The notes under the pieces were generated by a model. It saw nothing but the letters and a program-made list of their open reading frames with translations, did not search any database and was not told the origin of the DNA. From JAWPMT01 sp965242775 (GTDB taxonomy: Bacteria; Bacteroidota; Bacteroidia; Cytophagales; Cyclobacteriaceae), in contig CBDETI010000012.1 of assembly GCA_965242775.1 (NCBI GenBank), positions 1-64,000 of the forward strand: 64,000 nt of DNA, given 5' to 3'. This document shows, piece after piece, positions 28,128-36,645 of the stretch; position 1 is the first letter of the stretch, and every line of letters begins with the position of its first letter. The position numbers were made by a program, and so were the translations under genes.

Positions 28128-28586
28128 ATGAGATCGACTATCGAAATACCTTATGTGATTATGATTTGGGCGTTAGTGACAAGTGTGCTCCTGTCTTGTG
28201 GTAAAATCAGCGATGCGAAGATCACCCATCTTGGTCAACAGAATGGGTATTCTCAAGCTGTAGTGGTTGAGGGCAATGGTATCCGGACGATTTATGTTTC
28301 CGGACAAATAGGGGTGGGGGAGACGTTAGAAGAACAGATGCGATCTGTGCTGGCCAATTTGACCACTCAGTTAGGAAATGCCGGCGCCACCCTCGCCGAT
28401 GTAATCAAGATGAATACCTACATTGTGGATTACAAGCAAGCCGATTTAGAAGTATTTCGGGAGGTAAGGCGGGAGGTTATGGGGGATGAAAACATGCCTG
28501 CCAGTACATTGGTTGGAGTTACATCCCTGGCCCGGTCAGAGTGGTTGATAGAAATTGAAGCTGTGGCTGTCCTATCTGTTGATTGA
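28128..28586 (+). CDS. exported RidA-family (YjgF/UK114) lipoprotein
   Basis: A 152-aa protein. A lipoprotein signal (MIWALVTSVLLSCGK) precedes a complete RidA fold (RTIYVSGQIGVG, LGNAGATLADVIKMNTYIVD, WLIEIEAVAVL). Canonical RidA deaminates reactive imines using an Arg in a P-A-R-S/T segment. Here that position reads MPASTLVGV, so the Arg is absent and imine deaminase activity is unlikely. Export is also unusual for the family. The role is open: perhaps a periplasmic ligand-binding trimer. It lies downstream of a terminator and 66 bases before the PEP-mutase-family gene. Confidence 0.85.
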   Translation: MRSTIEIPYVIMIWALVTSVLLSCGKISDAKITHLGQQNGYSQAVVVEGNGIRTIYVSGQIGVGETLEEQMRSVLANLTTQLGNAGATLADVIKMNTYIVDYKQADLEVFREVRREVMGDENMPASTLVGVTSLARSEWLIEIEAVAVLSVD

Positions 28587-28652
28587 AAATACTTGTCAAT
28601 TTTTCGGTTGTGCAAGCCGTGGCACTGATGCTCCTTTGTCTGAAAAAGCATC

Positions 28653-29414
28653 ATGACACAATCTCAAAGTTTCAAGCAACTTCATAGTGGAAATAAACCC
28701 CTCATTCTAGGCAATGTCTGGGATGCGCACAGTGCGAAAGTTGTTGCGGAGGCTGGCTTAAAGGCGATGGGGACTTCCAGTGCGGCGGTTGCAAACTGCC
28801 TTGGCTTTGACGATGGCCAAGAGATGTCCTTTCACGAACTACTGAAAGTGGTAGAGAACATTCAACGTGTCATTGAAATTCCACTGACAGTGGATATAGA
28901 GGGGGGGTATTCGAATGACCCTGGACAAGTTGCTGAGTATATTTCAATGTTGGCGGACTTGGGAGTGGTGGGCATTAATGTGGAGGATTCTCTGGTAGCC
29001 GGTGATCGATATTTGCGGCCAGCAGAGGAGTTTGCTATTTTTCTGGATGATGTAGTAGCCCGAATACCCGAGGATATTTTTGTAAACGTTAGGACCGACC
29101 CCTTTTTGCTGAATGAACCTGACGCATTGGAGAAGGTACTATCCCGGGCGGTCCGGTTTGAGGATTCAGGGGCAGATGGTATTTTCGTTCCTTGCTTGGC
29201 AAAACCTGAGGATATCCATGAAGTAGTGAAAAATACAAAGCTACCAATCAACGTAATGGCCGTACCAGGATTGCCACATTATATGGAGCTGGCGAGGCTC
29301 GGCGTGAAACGTGTAAGCATGGGTGACGCAATGCTTCGACTACTTGGGAATCACCACTTACAAATAGCTCGTGGCTTCTTGAAAGATGAATCTTTTGCAG
29401 GCTTATTTCAATGA
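28653..29414 (+). CDS. isocitrate lyase/PEP mutase superfamily enzyme
   Basis: A 253-aa single-domain TIM-barrel enzyme of the PEP mutase/isocitrate lyase superfamily, which makes or breaks C-C or C-P bonds at 2-oxo acids. Landmarks are LGNVWDAHSAKVVAEAG, the metal-site VDIEGGYS, GINVEDS and a final MGDAMLRLL. The KKCGH motif of true isocitrate lyases is absent, which puts it with the shorter 2-methylisocitrate-lyase or oxaloacetase-like members of unknown substrate. It overlaps ada by four bases (ATGA), so the two are coupled. A 7-bp hairpin (28626-28632 with 28647-28653) sits directly before and into its start codon. Confidence 0.88.
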   Translation: MTQSQSFKQLHSGNKPLILGNVWDAHSAKVVAEAGLKAMGTSSAAVANCLGFDDGQEMSFHELLKVVENIQRVIEIPLTVDIEGGYSNDPGQVAEYISMLADLGVVGINVEDSLVAGDRYLRPAEEFAIFLDDVVARIPEDIFVNVRTDPFLLNEPDALEKVLSRAVRFEDSGADGIFVPCLAKPEDIHEVVKNTKLPINVMAVPGLPHYMELARLGVKRVSMGDAMLRLLGNHHLQIARGFLKDESFAGLFQ

Positions 29415-30472
29415 TAGAAGAAGGACATCTCGCAGACGAATACTATCAGGCATTATTGGATAGAAACAGTCAATACCTGGGAGTCTTCTATGTAGGGGTG
29501 AAAACTACCAGGGTCTTCTGTGTATCGACTTGTCGGGCACGTAAGCCCAAAAGAGAAAATGTGTCCTTTTACCGCTCCTCCGAAGAAGCAATGCAACACG
29601 GCTTTCGACCATGCAAGGTGTGTCAGCCGTTGGCGGCCTTTGATGACATTCCCGAGGATATTGCGCAGCTGCTGTTGATCATGAGAGAAAACCCTCAAAA
29701 GAAAATAACCGATTCAGACATTTTGGACATGGGGTTCAATCCCTCTAGGATTCGTCGCTGGTTTACATCTAACTACAATTTAACCTTCCATGCCTACCAG
29801 CGGGCGATCAGACTCAACGTGGCCGTGAAGGGGTTAAAAAATGGCGAGCGAGTTACTTCCACAGCATTTAGTTCCGGATATGAGTCACTCAGTGGATTTG
29901 GCTATACATTTAAAAATGCATTTCAAACAACACCAGAAAAAGCTTCGGAGATCACCTTGATTTATCACCACAAATTCTCAACACCACTTGGACCCATGTA
30001 TGCCGCGGCCACAGAGAATGGGCTCTGTCTGCTAGAGTTTGCAGATCGGCCGGATCTTGAAAAACAGATTCAAAGTTTGTCTAACCGCTTGCACACAAAA
30101 ATTATCACGGGGACCAATCAGTATATCACTGCTACAATCGAACAGTTGCGAGAATACTTTGAAGGCAGTCGTAAGGAATTTGATATTCCCTTGGTTTTGG
30201 TTGGTTCGGATTTTCAGCAAAAAGTATGGCAAGAATTGATACGCATTCCATTTGGGACAACCCGAAGCTATAAGCGGCAATCTGAGGCATTAGGGGATAT
30301 GAAGGCGATAAGGGCTGTAGCTTCTGCCAACGGCCAAAACAAAATTGCCATTGTTGTTCCCTGCCACCGCGTAATTGGTTCGGATGGTAGCTTGACTGGT
30401 TATGCCGGTGGGTTATCCAGAAAAAAGTGGTTGCTGGATCATGAGAGATCCCAACTCAGCCTTTTTAGCTAA
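29411..30472 (+). CDS. ada: Ada: O6-alkylguanine/phosphotriester DNA repair methyltransferase and activator
   Basis: A full-length 353-aa Ada. The N-terminal Ada-Zn domain has Cys37, Cys41, Cys68 and Cys71 (FCVSTC ... RPCKVC), which takes methyl from phosphotriesters. The AraC-type middle part is about residues 90-180. The C-terminal methyltransferase has the PCHR active site (IAIVVPCHRVIG) near residue 320. In the adaptive response the methylated protein activates repair genes. The AraC unit looks shortened (a single clear helix-turn-helix, TSTAFSSGYESLSGFGYTF), as in many Ada proteins. Coupled to the upstream PEP-mutase-family gene; a shared role is not obvious. Confidence 0.95.
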   Translation: MIEEGHLADEYYQALLDRNSQYLGVFYVGVKTTRVFCVSTCRARKPKRENVSFYRSSEEAMQHGFRPCKVCQPLAAFDDIPEDIAQLLLIMRENPQKKITDSDILDMGFNPSRIRRWFTSNYNLTFHAYQRAIRLNVAVKGLKNGERVTSTAFSSGYESLSGFGYTFKNAFQTTPEKASEITLIYHHKFSTPLGPMYAAATENGLCLLEFADRPDLEKQIQSLSNRLHTKIITGTNQYITATIEQLREYFEGSRKEFDIPLVLVGSDFQQKVWQELIRIPFGTTRSYKRQSEALGDMKAIRAVASANGQNKIAIVVPCHRVIGSDGSLTGYAGGLSRKKWLLDHERSQLSLFS

Positions 30473-30784
30473 GACCACCTGGAATTGCACAAAAACACAG
30501 TTTTTGGTGCCAATTGCGGAGGGGAAATGTGCCTGAAAGTTGTGTTTGTCCAGAAGTTCATTATTTTCATGGCGATTTTAACCTAAGAGTGCTATGAAAA
30601 GAAGTTTCACATTGATCGGATCCTCCCCTTATTTCTAAGATCCTCCTACCTCTCCGCCATAAGTAATTAGCTGACCGTTTGGTTTCTTTTGTGTAAACCT
30701 TCCGGTTCAGTCGATTTGTTCATTTTTTTAAGGAAAAACAAAACAATTTTTCTGTTTTTCAGGATAATATTATACTAAACTGTT
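30473..30784. other. 312-base intergenic region with one inverted repeat
   Basis: No open frame of note. Near its end GAAAAACA (30733-30740) and TGTTTTTC (30753-30760) form a perfect 8-bp inverted repeat with a 12-base loop, 25 bases in front of the kinase gene; it may be an operator. A possible stem lies at GGATCCTCC/GATCCTCC near 30,620-30,650 only as direct repeats. Otherwise I see nothing here. Confidence 0.5.
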
Positions 30785-32899
30785 TTGATCGAATCCAAAG
30801 ACAATACCAGCTATAAGGATTTGTTCTCCAATATTGATTTTCCACTTGTTATCATATCGGAGGACAAGGTGGTCGACTGTAACCATTCATTTGAAAAATT
30901 GGTCGGCTCGATGGATTTGTATGGCGTTTCGTTTGAGCAGTTTGTAAGTCCTGAAAGCCGGAACGCATATCATCGGCACCTTCGCGAACACCAACAGAAC
31001 AACAGCAAATTTAGGCTCGGAATACGCCTTATCAATGCAACAGGAAAGAGAATTCCAGTGTTGCTTTCATGTCAAATGAGCCATGAGCAATCCGGTGATC
31101 CGCGATGTTTGTACGTGATAATGCCTGCCTCTGAGGATCAATTGAAAGAGGAGGTCATTGTTCGGATGGCGCAGGAAATGGCTAAAGTGGAAAGTCAGTC
31201 CACCTTCTCGCAGTTGGTACTGACGCTCACCGAGGTATTAGGTGTGAAGTACGGCTTTGTCGGTATATACGATGAGGACGACCTCCGAATGAACATTGTT
31301 TCGCTCAGTATAGACAATGAGTTGTCGGAACCATTCGACTACAAAATTGAAAATACGCCATGTGAGGTGGTCCTGTCGGGTGGCTCCTACATTTGCCAAG
31401 AGGGTGTCGCGGACAAGTTTCCCCTGGATCATTATCTCATAGACTGGGGTATTCAAGGATATGTTGGCGTATCGCTTTATGACGATCAGAAGAAGGCGAT
31501 TGGTCACCTGGTCGTAATGGATACCAAGCCAATAACGAATTCAGATGTGATAGCTGCGATGATGCAGATGTATTCCAATAGGGTTTCTGCGGAGCTAAGC
31601 AGACAGTTGACAGACCAGCAGTTGAGGCAGCGAGAGGAAAGTTATCGAAACCTCTTTGAGAATTCCTTTGAGGCAAAATTGGTTTATGATGTTAAGAAAG
31701 GAGCCTATGTGGAGGCAAATGAAGCCGCTTGTCGACTATTTGGCTACGAGAAAAAAGATTTGATAGGTGGTCACTCCACGTTGTTGAAACCGGAGGTATT
31801 GAGCTCAGGAAAAAAAGCTGTGGAGCAGGTTTCGGAAATCATCACCGCCGTTCTTTCGGGAGAGTCCGTTTTCTATGAATCTGAAAATATGAGAGCCGAT
31901 GGCTCGTTGTTCCATTCGGAAATAGCTGCTTCATTATTAGATCGGAAAAAAAACCTGGTGCTCGTGTCTATCAGGGATGTCAGTCGACGAAAAAACCTTG
32001 AAATTGAGCTGGAAGAGCATCGGGTACACCTGGAAAAATTGGTACAAGAGCGGACGCGGGAGGCAGAAAACCTGAATCGCGAACTGATTCAATCGAATCG
32101 CGAGCTTGAGTCAACTATCGAAAGTTTGAACAATCAAAAAGTCGAGTTGGAATTGACTCTCGCTAAGTTAAAGGACGCGCAGACGCAGCTGGTCAGAAGT
32201 GAAAAACTGGCTTCAATTGGCGTTTTGACTGCAGGCATTGCCCATGAGATCAACAATCCCCTCAATTATATAACCGGGGGTGTGGAGATTTTTAAGAAAG
32301 AGATGCAGTACGTGCAGAACCTCCCGGAAGATGTTGAAGAACAATTCAGACAAGCAATCCGCTTTGTAGAAGAGGGGATTAGTCGTTCCTCAAAGATTGT
32401 AAAAAGCCTGACGCATTTTTCACATAGAGACTTCAAGCAGCGCCGGTTGACCAATCTTAATAAGCTTATTCAATCCACCCTGTTAACCCTAGAGGAGCAG
32501 CTTCAGCAAGTGGAGGTCTCCACTAGTTATGAGCTCGATCAAGAGGTACCCGTATTTCCGGAGCTCTTTCATCAGATGATTGCCAACTTGTTGGACAATG
32601 CTATTTATTATTCGAGCAAAAGCGAACAGACTTCCAGCATTGAGCTTTCAACACGACTTTCTGATGAGGGTGCTTTCGCAGAGATTTCGATCTTTAATTC
32701 CGGAGATCCAATTGCTGAAGGAGAGATCAACAAAATCTTTGATCCCTTTTTCACCACTAAAGAGGCCGGAGAGGGGCCGGGACTGGGTTTAGCCATTGTT
32801 TATGCTTTTACGCAGCAACACAATGGAGAAGTAAATGCCAGGAACGAAGCGGGTGGTGTTCGCTTTGTGATGTCGCTGCCTGTCGAGAATTATTGGTAG
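30785..32899 (+). CDS. PAS-GAF-PAS sensor histidine kinase
   Basis: A 704-aa hybrid-free sensor kinase without membrane helices, so cytoplasmic. PAS1 covers residues about 10-120. A GAF-like domain (about 130-275; GVKYGFVGIYDEDDLRMNI) follows, then PAS2 (about 285-400; YEKKDLIGGHSTLLKPEVL). A coiled coil (LEELVQERTREAENLNRELI-like, 400-470) leads to a HisKA helix with the phospho-accepting His near residue 487 (LTAGIAHEINNPLNYI). The HATPase domain has NLLDNAIYYS and PGLGLAIVYAFTQ. The start is a TTG, since the first ATG lies inside PAS1. No response regulator is adjacent, making it an orphan kinase. Confidence 0.9.
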   Translation: MIESKDNTSYKDLFSNIDFPLVIISEDKVVDCNHSFEKLVGSMDLYGVSFEQFVSPESRNAYHRHLREHQQNNSKFRLGIRLINATGKRIPVLLSCQMSHEQSGDPRCLYVIMPASEDQLKEEVIVRMAQEMAKVESQSTFSQLVLTLTEVLGVKYGFVGIYDEDDLRMNIVSLSIDNELSEPFDYKIENTPCEVVLSGGSYICQEGVADKFPLDHYLIDWGIQGYVGVSLYDDQKKAIGHLVVMDTKPITNSDVIAAMMQMYSNRVSAELSRQLTDQQLRQREESYRNLFENSFEAKLVYDVKKGAYVEANEAACRLFGYEKKDLIGGHSTLLKPEVLSSGKKAVEQVSEIITAVLSGESVFYESENMRADGSLFHSEIAASLLDRKKNLVLVSIRDVSRRKNLEIELEEHRVHLEKLVQERTREAENLNRELIQSNRELESTIESLNNQKVELELTLAKLKDAQTQLVRSEKLASIGVLTAGIAHEINNPLNYITGGVEIFKKEMQYVQNLPEDVEEQFRQAIRFVEEGISRSSKIVKSLTHFSHRDFKQRRLTNLNKLIQSTLLTLEEQLQQVEVSTSYELDQEVPVFPELFHQMIANLLDNAIYYSSKSEQTSSIELSTRLSDEGAFAEISIFNSGDPIAEGEINKIFDPFFTTKEAGEGPGLGLAIVYAFTQQHNGEVNARNEAGGVRFVMSLPVENYW

Positions 32900-32933
32900 G
32901 CTCACATAGGAGGGGATCAGCCAGTGGATTCCA

Positions 32934-33548
32934 CTAACTTTTTTGACCCATGGGTGGTAACGCCACATTGTATCGTAAAATGATGATCCTGGAAACGATC
33001 ACAAAAATTATCACCAACCATATTTTCCACTCCATAGTTACCGGCAGAAAGTCCAGGACAAAGATGTACAATGCCCCTGCGACAATACAGACCAACGCAT
33101 AGATCTCCTTTCTGAAAATCAAGGGAATTTCGTTAGAAGCTATATCCCGCAATACACCACCAAAAACAGCAGATACCATGCCCATTATGATGGCAATCCA
33201 GGGGCTAAGACCTAATTGAAGGGTCTTCTCGACCCCCAGGATCGTGAATACGGCAATGCCAATCGTATCGAAAATAAAGAATGTCCGTTTGAGGCTAAGG
33301 ATCCTGTTTTTAAAAACGACAGCAAAAGCGAGTCCAATAAAAACATAGAGAATGTACATGGGGTCTCTGGCCCATCCCGGAGGGGTGGCGCCAAGCAGTA
33401 CATCGCGGATTGTGCCTCCTCCCAGGGCGGTCAGGAATGCAACTACCGCGGCGCCGAAAACATCCATTTTTTTATCGATAGCCGTAAGTGCGCCACTCAC
33501 GGCAAATACGATGGTTCCCAAAATGTCGATTGCAATAATTGTTCCCAT
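32934..33548 (-). CDS. TRIC-type cation channel family protein (UPF0126)
   Basis: A 204-aa membrane protein with two repeats of the TRIC/YicG family: GTIVFAVSGALTAIDKKMDV ... GGGTIRDVLLG and GIAVFTILGVEKTL ... FGGVLRDIASNE. Seven helices are expected. Prokaryotic TRIC proteins form trimeric monovalent-cation channels in the inner membrane. The gene is convergent with the histidine kinase gene and ends 34 bases from it. Upstream lies a terminator that protects it from transcription coming from the 33.7 kb region. Confidence 0.92.
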   Translation of the reverse strand: MGTIIAIDILGTIVFAVSGALTAIDKKMDVFGAAVVAFLTALGGGTIRDVLLGATPPGWARDPMYILYVFIGLAFAVVFKNRILSLKRTFFIFDTIGIAVFTILGVEKTLQLGLSPWIAIIMGMVSAVFGGVLRDIASNEIPLIFRKEIYALVCIVAGALYIFVLDFLPVTMEWKIWLVIIFVIVSRIIILRYNVALPPMGQKS

Positions 33549-33625
33549 GGGTTGCCTGATCGAAATCGGTGCAAAGAAATTACATCCTTATCGATTGGCG
33601 AAAAATTGGGATATGTAGAAAAACA

Positions 33626-33659
33626 AAAAGGGCGACTCCACTGCTGAAATCACCCTTTT
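33626..33659 (-). terminator. strong terminator reading on the minus strand
   Basis: Read on the minus strand, AAAAGGGTGA and TCGCCCTTTT pair over ten positions (one G-U), followed by a T-run. On the plus strand the same stem has an A-C mismatch, so it works best for minus-strand transcripts. No annotated intact gene ends here, which implies a transcript from the 33.66-33.84 kb region. Confidence 0.65.
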
Positions 33660-33838
33660 CACTCCTCGGTAACCGTAGTTTCCGAGCAGCGCCAAACTAT
33701 TGTTAAATCCCTTTCGCACAGACTAGTTCCCTACCCCGTTGCTTCAAATGCTCTTAAACTTCATTCAAAAGGGCCGTGGCCAATTTAAATTTCCCTTCTC
33801 GAGTATCAAACCGAATGATTTGAGATTTTTACTATCAT
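33659..33838 (-). pseudogene. possible decayed small gene (about 59 codons)
   Basis: From an ATG (33836-33838) to a TGA (33659-33661) lie exactly 60 codons, but the frame is interrupted. Removing one A from a run of five gives MIVKSQIIRFDTREGKFKLA and on to TALLNEV; then an in-frame TAA, then EHLKQRGREL. A second compensating shift gives CERDLTIVWRCSETTVTEE, directly followed by the terminator. The protein-like composition, the compensating shifts and the terminator suggest a small gene that has decayed or been misread. No family was recognised. The remaining bases up to 34,072 (promoter region of the bestrophin gene) show no other feature. Confidence 0.3.
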
Positions 33839-34072
33839 TTGGTTTAACTAAATTCTGCATATAAGCTGAAATAACAAATTTTTTACTTATGTAATTATTC
33901 ACTACTTGTCAACAGAGTTAGGGAGGAGCAGCAGACCCAGATCACAGCCATATCCACATGTTTTGCACAGGTTGTTCACATTTTTTGATATTAAACCAGT
34001 CTAGGTATTGCCAGAAGCTTTTTTGCTCTGCCTTCTTCAATTTATATTAGAGATCTTGGTAATGAACTACAT

Positions 34073-35134
34073 ATGTACACGAGGAAAAAATACAAAGGCA
34101 GGGATTTGATTCGATGGACCCGCAAGGAGCTTCGGTTCTTTATCCTATACGCTGCGCTGATCACAGTTTTATTCGAATTTCTGGACCTGGCATGGCTTCG
34201 ATTGCCATGGACACCTTTGGCGCTGGTTGGCACCGCTGTTGCCTTCTTGATTGGTTTTCAAAATAATGCTGCTTATGGCAGGATATGGGAGGCCAGACAA
34301 ATCTGGGGTGGTATTGTCAATGATTCCAGGGCATTCGGTATTATGATTATGGATATGATCACCAATGAATATGCTCATGAAAAATCAAGTGAGGAGTTTC
34401 TGTTGGAGCAGAAAACGACCATTATCCATCGGCATATTGCCTGGTTAGCTGCGCTGCGGCACGCTATGAGAGGGGAGCGGCAGTGGGAGACATTTAGATA
34501 TCACAAAGACAATCAGGAGTGGATCAATATGATGCATATTCCGGAATGGGAGAATAAACTGGAGGATGACCTGAAGCCGCTATTGCAAGAGGCTGAGTTA
34601 GACAAGGTGATGGGGCGAACGAATAAACCTGCAGCGCTCCTCAACTTACAGTCTAACCATCTTCGGGCACTCAAGGAGAAGGGATTTATTTGGGAGTTTT
34701 CTTTCCTGGAGCTGGAAGGTAAGCTGGACGCGTTACTTACTCATCAAGGAAAGTCGGAGCGGATCAAAAACTTCCCTTATCCGCGTCAGTTTGCCACCCT
34801 GGGATACAATTTTATCAATCTTTTTATGATGCTATTGCCCTTGGGTGTGGTCCCGGAGTTTGCAGAGATTGGCGAAACCTTTCGCAGCGACCATCCGCTT
34901 GTGGCCGATTACTTTGTTTGGCTGGGGATTCCTTTCAGTGCGTTGGTTTCCTGGATTTTTAATACCATGCAACGAATAGGTGTCACCGGTGAGAACCCTT
35001 TTGAGGGTTCAGCAAACGATGTGCCCATATCCACGATATCACGGGGAATCGAGATCGACATGCGGGAAATGTTGGGAGAGCCAAAAGACAAGATTCCTGG
35101 CCCGGTCCCATCTGTTTACGACATTCAAATGTAG
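34073..35134 (+). CDS. bestrophin-family (UPF0187) anion channel
   Basis: A 353-aa membrane protein of the bestrophin family; bacterial members form pentameric ion channels. Landmarks are TPLALVGTAVAFLIGFQNNAAYGRIWEARQIW in the first helices (given here only in part: FLIGFQNNAAYGRIWEAR) and the later FINLFMMLLPLGVVPEF. The C-terminal helix contains NPFEGSANDVPISTISRGIE, typical of the family. Helices lie near residues 20-45, 45-65, 245-265 and 290-310. It is followed after 6 bases by the crotonase gene, so the two are likely cotranscribed. Confidence 0.92.
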   Translation: MYTRKKYKGRDLIRWTRKELRFFILYAALITVLFEFLDLAWLRLPWTPLALVGTAVAFLIGFQNNAAYGRIWEARQIWGGIVNDSRAFGIMIMDMITNEYAHEKSSEEFLLEQKTTIIHRHIAWLAALRHAMRGERQWETFRYHKDNQEWINMMHIPEWENKLEDDLKPLLQEAELDKVMGRTNKPAALLNLQSNHLRALKEKGFIWEFSFLELEGKLDALLTHQGKSERIKNFPYPRQFATLGYNFINLFMMLLPLGVVPEFAEIGETFRSDHPLVADYFVWLGIPFSALVSWIFNTMQRIGVTGENPFEGSANDVPISTISRGIEIDMREMLGEPKDKIPGPVPSVYDIQM

Positions 35135-35140
35135 CCTGAC

Positions 35141-35911
35141 ATGACATTGATAAAAACGACAGTTGATGGGCACGTCCTGAAAATGGACCTGTCTCGCCAT
35201 GAAAAGATGAATGCCTTTAACCTGGAAATGTTGCTGCAGCTGGCACAGGCATTCACCGAACTGGAGGATAACCCTCAACTTCGCTGTGGGTATTTGTACA
35301 GTTCGGGGGAAAATTTTACGGCTGGATTGGACTTGGCGGAGGTGGGCCCTGCTGTCCGTGCCGGCGCGCTGCTGTTTCCGCAAGACCTGGTCGATCCAGT
35401 GCAAGTGGAGGGTCGAAAGCGAACCAAACCGGTGGTTATTGCAGTGCAAGGGTACTGTTTGACCATTGGTATAGAACTGATCCTGGCCAACGATATTTGC
35501 GTCGCTCACCCCGATGCAAAGTTTGGTCAAATCGAAATCAAACGAGGAATTTTTCCCTTTGGCGGAGCTACGGTTCGTATGCCCCTCAGATGTGGGTGGG
35601 GAAATGCGATGCGCTACTTGCTTACAGGAGACACTTTCTCCGGGGATGATGCGCACCGCATTGGACTTGTACAGGAGTTGTCTCTCAAGCCTGCTGAAAC
35701 GGGCTTGCAGATTGCGCAACGTGTGGCTGCTCAGGCGCCCCTGGCGGTTTACGCGACATTAGCTAGTGCTGGGGAGGCAGTGGAAGAATCTTTGGATCGG
35801 CCTTTGGCGAGCTTGCAAACAGAGGCCAGACGGCTAATGGAAACTGCTGACGCGCGCGAGGGGTTGCAGTCTTTCCTGGAACGACGGGAGGCGCGATTTC
35901 AAGGAGAATGA
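35141..35911 (+). CDS. enoyl-CoA hydratase/isomerase (crotonase) family protein
   Basis: A 256-aa crotonase-fold enzyme acting on acyl-CoA thioesters in the cytoplasm. The two oxyanion-hole segments are recognisable: SSGENFTAGLDLAEVG and VQGYCLTIGIELILANDICV. The FGQIEIKRGIFPFGGATVRM segment keeps the Glu that follows the FGQ turn. The second catalytic Glu of true hydratases is not evident, so an isomerase, a dehalogenase-like role or another crotonase reaction is possible. Length is normal. It sits 6 bases behind the bestrophin gene and 24 bases from the convergent gene at 35936. Confidence 0.88.
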   Translation: MTLIKTTVDGHVLKMDLSRHEKMNAFNLEMLLQLAQAFTELEDNPQLRCGYLYSSGENFTAGLDLAEVGPAVRAGALLFPQDLVDPVQVEGRKRTKPVVIAVQGYCLTIGIELILANDICVAHPDAKFGQIEIKRGIFPFGGATVRMPLRCGWGNAMRYLLTGDTFSGDDAHRIGLVQELSLKPAETGLQIAQRVAAQAPLAVYATLASAGEAVEESLDRPLASLQTEARRLMETADAREGLQSFLERREARFQGE

Positions 35912-35935
35912 ATAGCATGCGTGGTTGTTAGGGAA

Positions 35936-36523
35936 TCAGCGAACTCTCGTCCAAACTTCAGGTTTTTTGTCTTTCTTGTAGGGTGGTAGTTGATACTTTC
36001 CATCAATATTGATCTCAAACACGCCATGAAAGGTGTTTTCATCCACTATCGTCCAGGTCTGGCGGTAAGGCATTGATTTCCCACCTTTTCCAGCAGGCTT
36101 TTTTTCAAATGGCATAAACTGCCCTTCTTCATAATGTACCTGCAACTCCCGGTAATAAACATTGTCAACCATATACATGAATCCATGTCCGTAAAGTAGA
36201 CTTTCTGGCTGTGTGTAGCTGGTGGTTACCGCGAACTTCCTGGCCATGCCGTCCCAAACCAGAAGACTGTAATTTTCTTGTTTCAAAGAACCACTGAGAT
36301 CGTTTTCGTTGGTGATAGTGACATAGGTTTTTTCCAAACCCCAGGCAATATCCATGTAGGCAGAACCACTATTCCGTTCTATTTGCCATCGACCGATCAG
36401 CGGCGCCAGTTGGTCGTAGGGATAGGAAGTTGCTTGTGCGGCAAGTGGACCGGTAGAAACGATGAAGAGCACAAGACAGCAGGACCAGATTTTGCAGTTG
36501 TGAGACATGGAGAGTGTTTTCAC
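35936..36523 (-). CDS. exported DUF1579-like protein
   Basis: A 195-aa exported protein: signal peptide with a Cys pair (KIWSCCLVLFIVSTGPLAAQ), then a lipocalin-like beta barrel. The typical opening is LAPLIGRWQIERNSG, with later strands such as SLLVWDGMARKFAVTTSY, TWTIVDENTFHGVFEI and a final PEVWTRVR. This matches the general pattern of DUF1579/THAP4-like barrels that assess 'remaining amount' ligands such as haem or lipids, but I cannot assign a ligand. It converges with the crotonase gene and shares its strand with the Dph6-like gene upstream. Confidence 0.65.
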   Translation of the reverse strand: MKTLSMSHNCKIWSCCLVLFIVSTGPLAAQATSYPYDQLAPLIGRWQIERNSGSAYMDIAWGLEKTYVTITNENDLSGSLKQENYSLLVWDGMARKFAVTTSYTQPESLLYGHGFMYMVDNVYYRELQVHYEEGQFMPFEKKPAGKGGKSMPYRQTWTIVDENTFHGVFEINIDGKYQLPPYKKDKKPEVWTRVR

Positions 36524-36645
36524 TTAATCACGTCGCGGACACGGTTGAGTTCCAATGATTATGCGAATACCCACGGTATTTTGATAGACCTGGTCGCTGG
36601 TAAGACGAGTTTTTTTTGTCGGACGCATCAACGCCGGACTGTCAC

